Shown here: positions 32,342 to 40,735 of the stretch, one piece after another
Layout of the letters: every line of letters begins with the position of its first letter
How positions within the stretch are numbered: position 1 is the stretch's first letter
DNA from: Exiguobacterium acetylicum DSM 20416
Lineage (GTDB): Bacteria > Bacillota > Bacilli > Exiguobacteriales > Exiguobacteriaceae
DNA: 64,000 bases
NCBI RefSeq assembly: GCF_000702605.1
Contig: NZ_JNIR01000001.1
Span: 2,222,501 to 2,286,500, forward strand
Direction: 5' to 3'
Program-made: the position numbers and the translations under genes
Notes under the pieces: model-generated
What the model saw: the letters and a program-made list of their open reading frames with translations, nothing else
What the model was told of the DNA's origin: nothing
The model's database searches: none

Positions 32342-34438
32342 ATGTACAAATCAAAACCGCTTTACGCGGCAGCTGTTGCTGTCGCCCTGACGACATCGGC
32401 AATCGTGCCAGTTGCTCAAACGACAGTTTCGGCTGCAACACATGTCAAAGTCAAAACGGTCAAACTCAAGTCACTCGTCTTCACGAAAGGTGCTCCGGTC
32501 AAACTCCCTGCTACATATAAAGGTGAGAAGATCACGTGGAAATCTTACGATCGCCATGCGTTCAACCGTTATCAAACGGTCAAAGGCACATACGGTAAGA
32601 AAAAGAATCCAATTGAAATCAAGATCTACATTCAGAACTACGCCGTGAAGTTCGTCGAGAAGGTTGCGGATCAGACGATCTACGTCGATCAAAAACCAGA
32701 ATTGCCGAAAACATTAGCTGTTCTCTATGCGACAGGTCGCATCTATGACAAGCCAGTCCGCTGGTCGAAAGTTGATACGAGCGAAGCGGGTGTGAAATAT
32801 GCGGTCGCAAGTTATACACGTCTTGGTAAGACGATTACATTAAAAGCAAAAATCACGGTGCTTGACGTCAACACGGATGATTTCTCAATCGGTTTGATGC
32901 ATACGAACGACACGCATGCGAACCTCGATAAAGCACCGAAACGTGCAACTGTCATTAAAGACCTTCGCTCTGCTTACCGCGCAGCAGGTAAACCATCGCT
33001 TCTTTTAGATGCAGGTGACGTCTTCTCCGGATCACTCTACTTCAACAAGTTCCTTGGTCAAGCTGATCTTGAACTGATGAACTACATGAAGTACGACATG
33101 ATGACATTCGGTAACCACGAGTTCGATCTCGGGGATACAGACAACAACATCGCTTTGAAGAACTTCGTCACTGCTGCGAAATTCCCGTTCATCACGGCGA
33201 ACGTCGATTTCAGTAAAAACGAACTCTTCAACGGTCTACAAAAGAAAACAATCACAGCCGGACCAGAGCGTGGCAAAATCTATCAAGGGATCATCAAGGA
33301 ATACAAAGGACAAAAAATCGGCTTCTTCGGTTTGACGACTGAAGAAACTGCTGATATCGCAAGCCCAGGTACGGTGGCGTTCGCGAACTACATCACGAGT
33401 GCGAAAGCGGCCGTGAAGAAACTCGAAGATCGTGGCGTCAATAAAATCGTCGCCTTGACACATATCGGATTCGATGACAACGAAGCAATCGATAACGATC
33501 AACTGCTCGCACGTAACGTCGACGGGATCGACGTCATCGTCGGTGGTCACTCGCATACGAAACTTGAAAAACCAGTCGTTGTCGACGAAACGGTCGTACC
33601 AGGCAAAACAGAACCAACGATCATCGCTCAAGCATACCAATACGGTGATTTCCTCGGAAATCTTGATTTGACGTTCGACTACAAAGGGAAGTTGACGGAG
33701 TACAACGGATCACTGATCGACGTTTCAAAAGCAGTTGAAGACGTTCGTGCAGCTGAAATCCTCAAACCATATGCAGATCAAATCGCTGAATTGAAAAACG
33801 AAGAAGTCGGTGCGAATATCGTTAATGCTCTTCCAAACCCACGTGGTGAAGTCAGTGTCCGTAACAGCGAAACAGCTCTCGGAAACTTGATCACGGACGG
33901 CATGCTCAAAAAAGCAAAAGAATACAATACAGATACAGTCATCGCGATGCAAAACGGTGGTGGGATCCGTGCTGCTATCGATGCCGGACCACTCACAGTC
34001 GGTGAAGTCTTAACGACGCTTCCATTCGGTAACACGCTTGCGACAGCTAAAATGACAGGAGAAGAAATCAAAAACCTTCTTGAAATCAGTGTCGGGATTG
34101 CACCAAAAGAAAATGGTGGTTTCCTCCATGTCTCTGGTATGAAATTCGAATACGATAGCACAAAAGCGGCCGGTGAACGCGTCACGAAGATGGAAGTGAA
34201 CAATAACGGCACATTCGAAGTCATCGATCCAGCGAAGACATATGTCATCGCAACGAATGCCTTCACAGCTAAAGGTGGCGATGGTCTCACACCATTCGAG
34301 ACGGCTTACAAAGCTGGTCGCGTCACGGACCTCGGTCTCTCTGACTGGGAAAACCTACGTGATTTCACGAAATCACTCGGTCAAGTCGACTACAAGATTG
34401 AAGGTCGCATCGTCGATACATCAAAACTTCCAAACTAA
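32342..34438 (+). CDS. Secreted 5'-nucleotidase / metallophosphoesterase (UshA-like)
   Basis: 698 aa. Signal peptide ending near residue 31 (TTVSA), two beta-rich Ig-like modules (about 35-180), then the calcineurin-like phosphoesterase domain with HTNDTH (187-192), LLDAGDVFSG, FGNHEFD, LTHIGF and VGGHSHTK, and the 5'-nucleotidase C-terminal domain with MQNGGGIRAAI and PFGNTL. It should release phosphate or nucleosides from extracellular nucleotides. The real start is ATG 32342 with GAAGGAGG; an in-frame ATG at 32120 lies inside the -10 box and cannot be used. The implied 5' leader is about 215 nt. Confidence 0.92.
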   Translation: MYKSKPLYAAAVAVALTTSAIVPVAQTTVSAATHVKVKTVKLKSLVFTKGAPVKLPATYKGEKITWKSYDRHAFNRYQTVKGTYGKKKNPIEIKIYIQNYAVKFVEKVADQTIYVDQKPELPKTLAVLYATGRIYDKPVRWSKVDTSEAGVKYAVASYTRLGKTITLKAKITVLDVNTDDFSIGLMHTNDTHANLDKAPKRATVIKDLRSAYRAAGKPSLLLDAGDVFSGSLYFNKFLGQADLELMNYMKYDMMTFGNHEFDLGDTDNNIALKNFVTAAKFPFITANVDFSKNELFNGLQKKTITAGPERGKIYQGIIKEYKGQKIGFFGLTTEETADIASPGTVAFANYITSAKAAVKKLEDRGVNKIVALTHIGFDDNEAIDNDQLLARNVDGIDVIVGGHSHTKLEKPVVVDETVVPGKTEPTIIAQAYQYGDFLGNLDLTFDYKGKLTEYNGSLIDVSKAVEDVRAAEILKPYADQIAELKNEEVGANIVNALPNPRGEVSVRNSETALGNLITDGMLKKAKEYNTDTVIAMQNGGGIRAAIDAGPLTVGEVLTTLPFGNTLATAKMTGEEIKNLLEISVGIAPKENGGFLHVSGMKFEYDSTKAAGERVTKMEVNNNGTFEVIDPAKTYVIATNAFTAKGGDGLTPFETAYKAGRVTDLGLSDWENLRDFTKSLGQVDYKIEGRIVDTSKLPN

Positions 34439-34444
34439 TACGAA

Positions 34445-34498
34445 CAAAAAACAACCGCAGGTCTTCTCGATTCGTTCGAGAACGCCTGCGGTTGTTAT
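34445..34498. terminator. Bidirectional terminator
   Basis: AACAACCGCAGG (34450-34461) / CCTGCGGTTGTT (34485-34496) with a second inner stem, between the convergent nucleotidase and ankyrin genes. Confidence 0.88.
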
Positions 34499-34499
34499 G

Positions 34500-35939
34500 T
34501 TATAGTGTCTGCGCTGAGTTTTGCTTCAACAGCTCAATGATTTCATCGAGTTCATACTCTTGTGCCAACATAAGTGGCGTAAAGCCATCCGCGTTTTTGA
34601 TCGACGGATCAGCGCCGTGCTCGAGTAAGAGCTTGACGGTCTCTTTCCCTTCCCCTTCAACAGCATGATGAAGAGGCGTGAACTTGTCGGCATCTTGTTG
34701 ATTGACCATTTCGCCTCGCTTCAAGTATAGGTCGACGAGTTCATCGTTGTTACTAAAGACTGCCGTAATGAACGGTCGTTCGCCGAACTCATTGACAGCA
34801 TCGACATCACTGCCTGCTGCAAGCAATTCCTTAAAGACCGATTCGAGTCCTGTGCTCGATTTCCGGTACCCGAGATAATGCAACGCCGTATCGCCATCGG
34901 CATCGACTGCCTTCATATCACTTTCCGGAATCAGTCGATGTATGTCTTCGAGCTTCCCTTTTTGAATCGCTGCCATCAACTCCGTCTCGTTGAGATCCTG
35001 ACCATTCGTCTTCGTCGTGACGTTCTCGTCACTCGTTTCTTTTTTTGCCTCAATCGCCCCTTCGTCTAACAGCATACCTGCCGTCGTGCTAACGAGGAAT
35101 ATTGCCATTAGAATGCTACCTGCGACGACGAAGCCTTGACCATATCGAAAGAGTGGGCGCGGACGTTCGATTGGCTCACCCGTTAAGTGCAACCTTTCGA
35201 GTAAAGAAAGTTCGGTTCGTAACGCTTCATACAATAATATAGAAAACGTCCGTTGTTGCCGTTTCTCCTCGACGTAGATAGCTGTATCTGTCGTTGCTAG
35301 AAGTGTTGGTCCGAGCACATCCTCAAACATGGCTTGTCGCGCGTATAAGGGCGAAACAAGTGGTAGGACCATCTGGTGACGGGTCCGAGCACATGCCCTC
35401 ATGTAAGCCGGACGTAAAAACGGAATCCAACTGCCAATCCATAGTAAGATTTGCTTTTCCTGATGGTTCCGTTTGATTCGTGCCAGTTCAAGTAACAATC
35501 GGAAACGACGAATCTCTGTCAATTCTAGATACGACGTCGGTAGGACAATCAAATACTTTTGGAATAGGCCAATGACGTGCGGTCGTTTTACGTCATCTTG
35601 GAAATAGATTTCTGGCATCCGCCATAGTTGCAACTGTTCTGTATGTATACGGATTTGCTCGAACAACTCTGGAAACTGCTCGGCACTCAAGCGAACTCCT
35701 TCACTTCGAATCCGGGAGACCCGTTGCCATTGCCGTAGCCAGAGTATTAACAATAGGATCACAAGACCCACCATCACATAAATACCGGGCTGCCCTGTTT
35801 CAAACACTAACCCAATGATGCCACCCACTGTCAAAATGGCGATGCTTAACAACAAACTAAAGTAGACGGTCTCTTTGCGGGTCACCGCTCTTCTGATCCG
35901 GTGCGCGGGATCAATCCGTTCTTTCGTCTCCTGCTCCAT
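34500..35939 (-). CDS. Membrane protein with degenerate M48-like domain and C-terminal ankyrin repeats
   Basis: 479 aa. Two N-terminal helices (about 26-46 and 52-69), a domain of about 200 residues, a third helix (about 272-292) and at least four ankyrin repeats (about 320-475, for example DKFTPLHHAVEGEGKETVKLLLEHGAD). The domain between the helices follows the layout of M48 metallopeptidases (FPELFEQI, MPEIYFQDD), but the HELAH zinc helix appears as LELAR (150-154), so both zinc histidines are gone and it should be inactive. The ankyrin part would be extracytoplasmic or cytoplasmic depending on topology. I recognise no closer family. Confidence 0.78.
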   Translation of the reverse strand: MEQETKERIDPAHRIRRAVTRKETVYFSLLLSIAILTVGGIIGLVFETGQPGIYVMVGLVILLLILWLRQWQRVSRIRSEGVRLSAEQFPELFEQIRIHTEQLQLWRMPEIYFQDDVKRPHVIGLFQKYLIVLPTSYLELTEIRRFRLLLELARIKRNHQEKQILLWIGSWIPFLRPAYMRACARTRHQMVLPLVSPLYARQAMFEDVLGPTLLATTDTAIYVEEKRQQRTFSILLYEALRTELSLLERLHLTGEPIERPRPLFRYGQGFVVAGSILMAIFLVSTTAGMLLDEGAIEAKKETSDENVTTKTNGQDLNETELMAAIQKGKLEDIHRLIPESDMKAVDADGDTALHYLGYRKSSTGLESVFKELLAAGSDVDAVNEFGERPFITAVFSNNDELVDLYLKRGEMVNQQDADKFTPLHHAVEGEGKETVKLLLEHGADPSIKNADGFTPLMLAQEYELDEIIELLKQNSAQTL

Positions 35940-36324
35940 ACGTCATCTCCCTCATCTATCACGTAATTCACCTATCACGTAATTCACCGTTTTCTCTTCC
36001 TTCTTATCTTAACGGTTATTCCCTCGAAGTTCCAAGGGAATCCTTTCCTGACATACCAAAAGAATATTCAGATAACTTATATTTTCACCTATTCTTTGAT
36101 AACGTAACTTTTTTTCCTGATTATTCATTATATATGGAATAAAATTTCGCATATTCTATTTTAGAGCGATTTTTGTTGATTTTTCAGCATTCATACGCAA
36201 TTCTCATAATAAAGCAACCTGTCGTTCGAACCACTATTTTTTTATTGATAGGTAGGACAAAAGTCACTTTTTTTGATTGCAGAAAAATTTGCAATACCAT
36301 ATAATAACTAATAGGAAGAAGAAT
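35940..36324. other. AT-rich intergenic stretch with a 16-bp tandem duplication
   Basis: No convincing gene. CTATCACGTAATTCAC is perfectly duplicated at 35956-35971 and 35972-35987, next to the start of the ankyrin-protein gene. The rest is AT-rich. A SigA-like promoter for the next gene lies at 36277-36305 (TTGCAG, 17 bp, TATAAT). Confidence 0.6.
36277..36305 (+). promoter_or_regulatory. SigA-type promoter
   Basis: TTGCAG (36277-36282) and TATAAT (36300-36305), 17 bp apart, directly upstream of the 69-aa gene. Confidence 0.65.
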
Positions 36325-36534
36325 ATGGGAGTGGTTTTCTTGGGTTTATTTAATTTAATAAAAAAGGACTATACCGTCCAGTATCAAGTATTACGCGGAG
36401 ATGAGATCGTTGATACGGATCGACTCAACATCCGGGCAGGCGATCACACGGCAGCACGAAAGAAAGCAGACAACATGTTAAGAAAAGAATTCGGACGTAC
36501 TCAGTATAAGATTGAATGGGTACAACGGTTCTAA
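36325..36534 (+). CDS. Small basic soluble protein, 69 aa
   Basis: 69 aa from ATG 36325, or 64 aa from TTG 36340, which has GGGAGTGG at good spacing and is favoured by the promoter position. The sequence (KKDYTVQYQVLRGDEIVDTD, then a helical basic half ending YKIEWVQRF) has no membrane helix or known motif. It is a single gene with its own promoter and a strong terminator. Function unknown. Confidence 0.65.
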   Translation: MGVVFLGLFNLIKKDYTVQYQVLRGDEIVDTDRLNIRAGDHTAARKKADNMLRKEFGRTQYKIEWVQRF

Positions 36535-36539
36535 TCGCT

Positions 36540-36588
36540 AAAATAACCCATCGCCTCAGTCATGATGATTGAGACGATGGGTTATTTT
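36540..36588. terminator. Strong bidirectional terminator
   Basis: A 19-bp stem with one mismatch (AAAATAACCCATCG arm from 36540, CGATGGGTTATTTT arm to 36588) between the 69-aa gene and the convergent VanZ gene. Confidence 0.88.
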
Positions 36589-37103
36589 CATGCATGCTGT
36601 TGTTCTTGCTCCCGCACGATTCGATCAGCTTTTAAGTAAAGACGAATCGCTGTGTACAATACGATGCCAATCAATGCACCACTGCCATCGATCAATACAT
36701 CGCCTACAAGCGGTGTTCGTCCACCCGTCAATTGCTGATGGAACTCATCCATGACACCAATCGTCATCGCTGCCGTAAAGGCAAAGAAGGCAGCTGGTAA
36801 TGCTGCGTATCCTCGTCCACGTAAGAAATATACGATGCTGATTCCAAGAATGAAGAACAATCCAGCGTGCATCCCCTTTCGAATGAAAAACTCAAGGAAC
36901 GCTGCAGGTCCAAGCGACGCGACACTAATTGGAACTTCATAATGGAACGACACGAAGGAAAACGCATAAACCCAGTCGAGTGGGATATGTTGTGTCAAAA
37001 ACGGAATCAAAGATTGTTGCTGGTACGTCATCGAGCTGAAGACGAATAAGGAAAGTAAGATGGCTCCTCCTATATAAACGGAAATGGGTATTCGGCGCAT
37101 CAT
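36588..37103 (-). CDS. VanZ family membrane protein (second copy)
   Basis: 171 aa with five hydrophobic segments. It shares with the protein encoded at 23445 the motifs FSSMTYQQQSL, an EFFIRKGMHAGLFFILG segment and MDEFHQQLTGGRTPLVGDVLID, so the two are paralogues. The C-terminus adds a basic, glutamine-rich tail. Role unknown. AAGGAGAG precedes the two alternative ATGs at 37103 and 37100. Confidence 0.85.
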   Translation of the reverse strand: MMRRIPISVYIGGAILLSLFVFSSMTYQQQSLIPFLTQHIPLDWVYAFSFVSFHYEVPISVASLGPAAFLEFFIRKGMHAGLFFILGISIVYFLRGRGYAALPAAFFAFTAAMTIGVMDEFHQQLTGGRTPLVGDVLIDGSGALIGIVLYTAIRLYLKADRIVREQEQQHA

Positions 37104-37217
37104 GCACTCTCCTTTCTATTGTACATCCTACCATGGATGCTCATCGTGAACATACGTCAAAAGGCGGACTTATCTTACTCTCATTTCTTGTTGATTCCCT
37201 CTTTTGCTTCAAACACA

Positions 37218-37250
37218 ACAAAAAACACCTCGTCCAAGTGGACGAGGTAC
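37218..37250 (-). terminator. Intrinsic terminator of the desaturase gene
   Basis: ACCTCGTCC / GGACGAGGT stem (37227-37235, 37240-37248) with T run in the minus direction. Confidence 0.85.
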
Positions 37251-37256
37251 AGTTCC

Positions 37257-38276
37257 TTACAACGATGACGTCTTCGGTTCGCGTAAGAGGTGTTTGATGT
37301 CATGGAACGTCACGAACGTTCTGTTCTTCGCATCGTATAGTTTATAGCGAAGCGACTTCAGACTCGAGAATAAACCAATCTTCGTCGCCTTCTGAAGCGG
37401 TGGCGTCGAGACGTGTGCTTTTTCGAGATGATAGTTCGGAACACGTGGGCTGAGATGGTGGACGTGGTGGAAGCCGATGTTTCCTGTCACCCATTGCAAG
37501 ACCTTCGGCAACTCGTAATACGAACTACCTTCGATTGCCGCCTTGACGTAATCCCATTCACTTTCATCCTCGAAGTACGAGTCTTCGAACGTGTGTTGAA
37601 CGTAGAATAACCAGATTCCAAGTACGCCTGCTGTGAACATCGTCGTTCCTTGGATGATCAAGAAGGCTTGCCAGCCGATGAAGTAAATCAGGATACCGTA
37701 CAGGACGATAAGCGACGCATTGATGACATGTGTGTTGACTCGTTCTTTTTTGCGAGCATCCTTCCGGTTGAAGCGGCTCGAGACGAGAATCAATAAGAGC
37801 GGTCCAAGACCAAACATGACGAGTGGGTTCCGGTACAGACGATACTTGAGACGTGTGAAGCGTGACGCTTCGATGTACTCCTCAATCGTCATGACCCAGA
37901 TGTCACCGACACCACGCTTATCGAGATTTCCACTTGATGCGTGGTGAATCGAATGCTCTCGCTTCCATTTCTCATACGGGAATAACGTCAAAATCCCGGT
38001 GATCGTACCGACGATAGCATTCGCCTTCTTATTCTTGAAGAATGAACCGTGCGTACAGTCATGGAAGATAATGAACATCCGGACGACGAATCCAGCAGCG
38101 AGGATCGCCAAAGGAATCGCGAGAAACACAGATAGCTTCAGGGCCTGATATGCCAGAAACCATAGGACGAGAAATGGCAGGATCGTGTTGATCATCTGCC
38201 GGACGCTGGCTTTGATGTCTGCCTTTTCAAACGGCGACACATGTTTGCGCAGCTGGGCAATCTTTTCTTTACTCAT
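37257..38276 (-). CDS. Acyl-lipid fatty acid desaturase
   Basis: 339 aa membrane di-iron enzyme. The three histidine boxes are present: HDCTHGSFF, HSIHHASSG and HHVHH, with four helices in two pairs around them. It introduces a double bond into membrane lipid acyl chains, probably for cold adaptation. The start is ATG 38276 with AGGAGGAAG upstream; an earlier in-frame ATG has no such site. Possible promoter and operator elements lie at 38429-38456. Confidence 0.92.
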   Translation of the reverse strand: MSKEKIAQLRKHVSPFEKADIKASVRQMINTILPFLVLWFLAYQALKLSVFLAIPLAILAAGFVVRMFIIFHDCTHGSFFKNKKANAIVGTITGILTLFPYEKWKREHSIHHASSGNLDKRGVGDIWVMTIEEYIEASRFTRLKYRLYRNPLVMFGLGPLLLILVSSRFNRKDARKKERVNTHVINASLIVLYGILIYFIGWQAFLIIQGTTMFTAGVLGIWLFYVQHTFEDSYFEDESEWDYVKAAIEGSSYYELPKVLQWVTGNIGFHHVHHLSPRVPNYHLEKAHVSTPPLQKATKIGLFSSLKSLRYKLYDAKNRTFVTFHDIKHLLREPKTSSL

Positions 38277-38428
38277 AGTGGTGCTTCCTCCTCGGGTTGT
38301 TTCAGCGTTCACGACGCTAAGTAAAATAGTGAAACTAAATATGAAACCAGTGAGCAGTGGTCGTGACGGTGCCTCTACAACACGATTCAAAAGCGGCACT
38401 CTAATTGTTTAGCGCTAAAATATTTTTG

Positions 38429-38456
38429 TTACCAGGTAATTATATCACATATTATA
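38429..38456 (-). promoter_or_regulatory. Desaturase promoter with FapR-like palindrome
   Basis: On the minus strand TATAAT occurs at 38451-38456 and again at 38439-38444. The latter is followed by the perfect palindrome TTACC-A-GGTAA (38429-38439), which resembles the core of the FapR operator of lipid synthesis genes (ACCTGGTA-type). A second palindrome TTTAGCGCTAAA lies at 38408-38419 in the leader. Assignment to FapR is inference. Confidence 0.4.
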
Positions 38457-38483
38457 AATCGACTCCGGATTATTTTTAAAATA

Positions 38484-38516
38484 AAAAAAAAAAGCAGAGA
38501 CAAGTGCCTCTGCTTA
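38484..38516 (-). terminator. Intrinsic terminator of the Rieske oxidoreductase gene
   Basis: AAGCAGAGGC / GTCTCTGCTT stem with a long T run in the minus direction. Confidence 0.85.
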
Positions 38517-40040
38517 ATCGATTGATTTGAGTGGGTTGACGGCTGGTCCTTCTAGTACCTCTCCTGTCGGACCAAATCGTGAACCATGACACGGACAATC
38601 CCATGACCGTTCTGCTTTATTCCATTTCGTATCGCATCCCATATGGGTACAAGTCGTCGAGACGAGATGAAGGTTCCCTTCCGGATCCCGGTATCCACCG
38701 ACCGTCTTGCCATGATGGGTGATGAGTCCTCCTTCGTCCGGCTGTAACTCGTCAGCACGACGACTTGCTTTCGTCAGCTTCCCTTTGACGAGCTCGATCG
38801 CAACGTCCGCGTTGTTCTTGACGAACTGAGTCGCATCCTTCGTCTTTAGCTTCGAACGGTTCGGATCAAATAAATGACGAAAACGATTTGGTGTTCCCGT
38901 CAATAAATCGCTCAACAATAGTCCGGCTGCGATACCGTTCGTCATCCCCCACTTCGCGAAGCCGGTCGCAACAAACACGTTCGGATCACCCGCTGTCATC
39001 TGTCCGATATAGGGAATCTTATCGAGCGTGATCAAGTCTTGCGCTGACCAGAATTGTTCGAACGACTCGACATGAAACTCACTTCTCGCAAAGTCAGCAA
39101 GATGCTCATACCGTTGCATCGTTTCTGTCTCGTGACCGGATAAATGATTCTCACCACCGAACAGACCAAGCAGACGACCGTCCTCTGTCCGCGCGTGACG
39201 CAAAGAACGACTCGGTTGATCAGCACTTATGAACATTCCGTCCGGAAACGTCTCGTCGACATGACCCGATACGATATACGAGCGATGGACTTCGAGTTTT
39301 GAAAAATACAAGCCTTTGAAGTCATGAAACGGAAAATGGGTCGCGATGACGACCTTCTTCGCCTCGATCCGGTGACCGTTCTCAAGGATGACAGTTGGCG
39401 TCCGGTTCGACTCGAGCGATACGGCACGTGTCTGTTCATACAACTTCCCACCTTGGTGGACGATTTGTTCCGCAAGACCTTGAAGATATTTCACAGGATG
39501 GAACTGCGCTTGATCGCGCAGGACGACCGCTCGTTTGACATCGTACGGCAACTTACTTCGGACTTCTTCCGTCGCCTCGCCACCGTTCAACCCTAAGCGT
39601 TCATAGGCACGGACTTCTCGTTCCATCGCTTGCTCTTTTGAGTTCGCAACGTAGAGATAGGCGTCTTGCCTTTCAAGTTCACAGCCAATATCGAGCCGTT
39701 CCACTTGATGACGTAAAAACGTGATTGCTTCTTCGTTCGCTTCATAATAGAGCCTTGCTGATTCCTCGCCGACGGTTCGGATCAGCGTGTCATAGATCAA
39801 ACCGTGCTGTGAGGAAACTTTAGCCGTCGTATAACCCGTCGTGCCGGCAGCGACGTCGCCTGCTTCGATCACGGCGACGTCGTATCCCCGTTCCGTCAAT
39901 TGCATCGCTGTGACAAGTCCAGCAATCCCAGCCCCGATGATGACGACATCATGCTTGGCATCTTGATTCAAAGCTGGATAGGAAGTAGCAGGGGCACTTT
40001 GTTTCCAATAAGATGATGGAAATCCAGATAAGTAAGGCAT
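38514..40040 (-). CDS. FAD-dependent oxidoreductase with C-terminal Rieske domain
   Basis: 508 aa. N-terminal DAO-type domain with the FAD motif VVIIGAGIAGLVTAMQL (about residues 29-45) and a GFAKWGMTNGIAAG segment, then a Rieske [2Fe-2S] domain near the end with CTHMGC and CPCHGSRF (two Cys-x-His pairs). This is the common Bacillota DAO-Rieske fusion of unknown substrate. ATG 40040 has AAGGAG at 7 bp; a TTG one codon upstream is less likely. Confidence 0.9.
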   Translation of the reverse strand: MPYLSGFPSSYWKQSAPATSYPALNQDAKHDVVIIGAGIAGLVTAMQLTERGYDVAVIEAGDVAAGTTGYTTAKVSSQHGLIYDTLIRTVGEESARLYYEANEEAITFLRHQVERLDIGCELERQDAYLYVANSKEQAMEREVRAYERLGLNGGEATEEVRSKLPYDVKRAVVLRDQAQFHPVKYLQGLAEQIVHQGGKLYEQTRAVSLESNRTPTVILENGHRIEAKKVVIATHFPFHDFKGLYFSKLEVHRSYIVSGHVDETFPDGMFISADQPSRSLRHARTEDGRLLGLFGGENHLSGHETETMQRYEHLADFARSEFHVESFEQFWSAQDLITLDKIPYIGQMTAGDPNVFVATGFAKWGMTNGIAAGLLLSDLLTGTPNRFRHLFDPNRSKLKTKDATQFVKNNADVAIELVKGKLTKASRRADELQPDEGGLITHHGKTVGGYRDPEGNLHLVSTTCTHMGCDTKWNKAERSWDCPCHGSRFGPTGEVLEGPAVNPLKSID

Positions 40041-40244
40041 CAAAAAACTCCTTTCAAAAAATACAACAGATCGACATGCTTAATCGTTCCCTGAACGATA
40101 CAAAAACATGCGTAAATCATATTGTTTTTAAAAAGAAGCTCTAATTCATAGGGATTAATTTACTTTAGTAAAAGATAATATGGAATAATTAGGTTATAAT
40201 TCAGTTATACTAAGGTTAAGAATCATAAGAGAGGAGTTTACTTC

Positions 40245-40691
40245 ATGAAACTGGGGCGCCATATAATTGAGACCTTTCGTCGTTTTACGCTTGCAACAAG
40301 TATTGATGAATACGACCTTGCAAGTGTGCTGACAAAGGAAATTCCAGAGCTGACAGATATCTGTGTCACGATTCGACCAACTCACCTTCACCTTCAAGCC
40401 TCCGTACCGTTGACACGTTATGGTCTAGAGCGCGACTTACCTGTCGAATTGACGCTCCAATTGCGGGCAGTCGATAAACGTACCATCACATTCGAAGTCT
40501 TTGACGTCTGTCCTCACGATACCGAATCCTTTAATGAAACCTACCTCATTCGTCCACCTTATCTGCGTTATGAAAACCGACTCTTGACTGTCGATTTCTC
40601 CTTCTATTTTCCTTTCCGTCATGCCCGTTACCGCTCGATTCGTCACGTTAAACTGGAAGAAGGTTTTCTGCTTGCTTATTTGTCTCATTAA
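40245..40691 (+). CDS. Hypothetical protein, 148 aa
   Basis: A soluble protein without signal peptide, rich in beta-strand-like alternating residues, with basic C-terminal FRHARYRSIRHVKLEEG. I recognise no family. GAGAGGAG precedes ATG 40245. It is divergent from the Rieske oxidoreductase gene across about 200 bp of AT-rich sequence, which contains a small dyad ATCGTT-N5-AACGAT near 40083-40099. Confidence 0.65.
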   Translation: MKLGRHIIETFRRFTLATSIDEYDLASVLTKEIPELTDICVTIRPTHLHLQASVPLTRYGLERDLPVELTLQLRAVDKRTITFEVFDVCPHDTESFNETYLIRPPYLRYENRLLTVDFSFYFPFRHARYRSIRHVKLEEGFLLAYLSH

Positions 40692-40728
40692 AAAAGGGCA
40701 CCCTCTCCTAAATAAGGCGAGGGTGCTC
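40690..40728. terminator. Bidirectional terminator
   Basis: GCACCCTC / GAGGGTGC stem (40698-40705, 40719-40726) between the 148-aa gene and the convergent uhpT; the T run serves the minus strand. Confidence 0.8.
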
Positions 40729-40735
40729 GTGTCTG

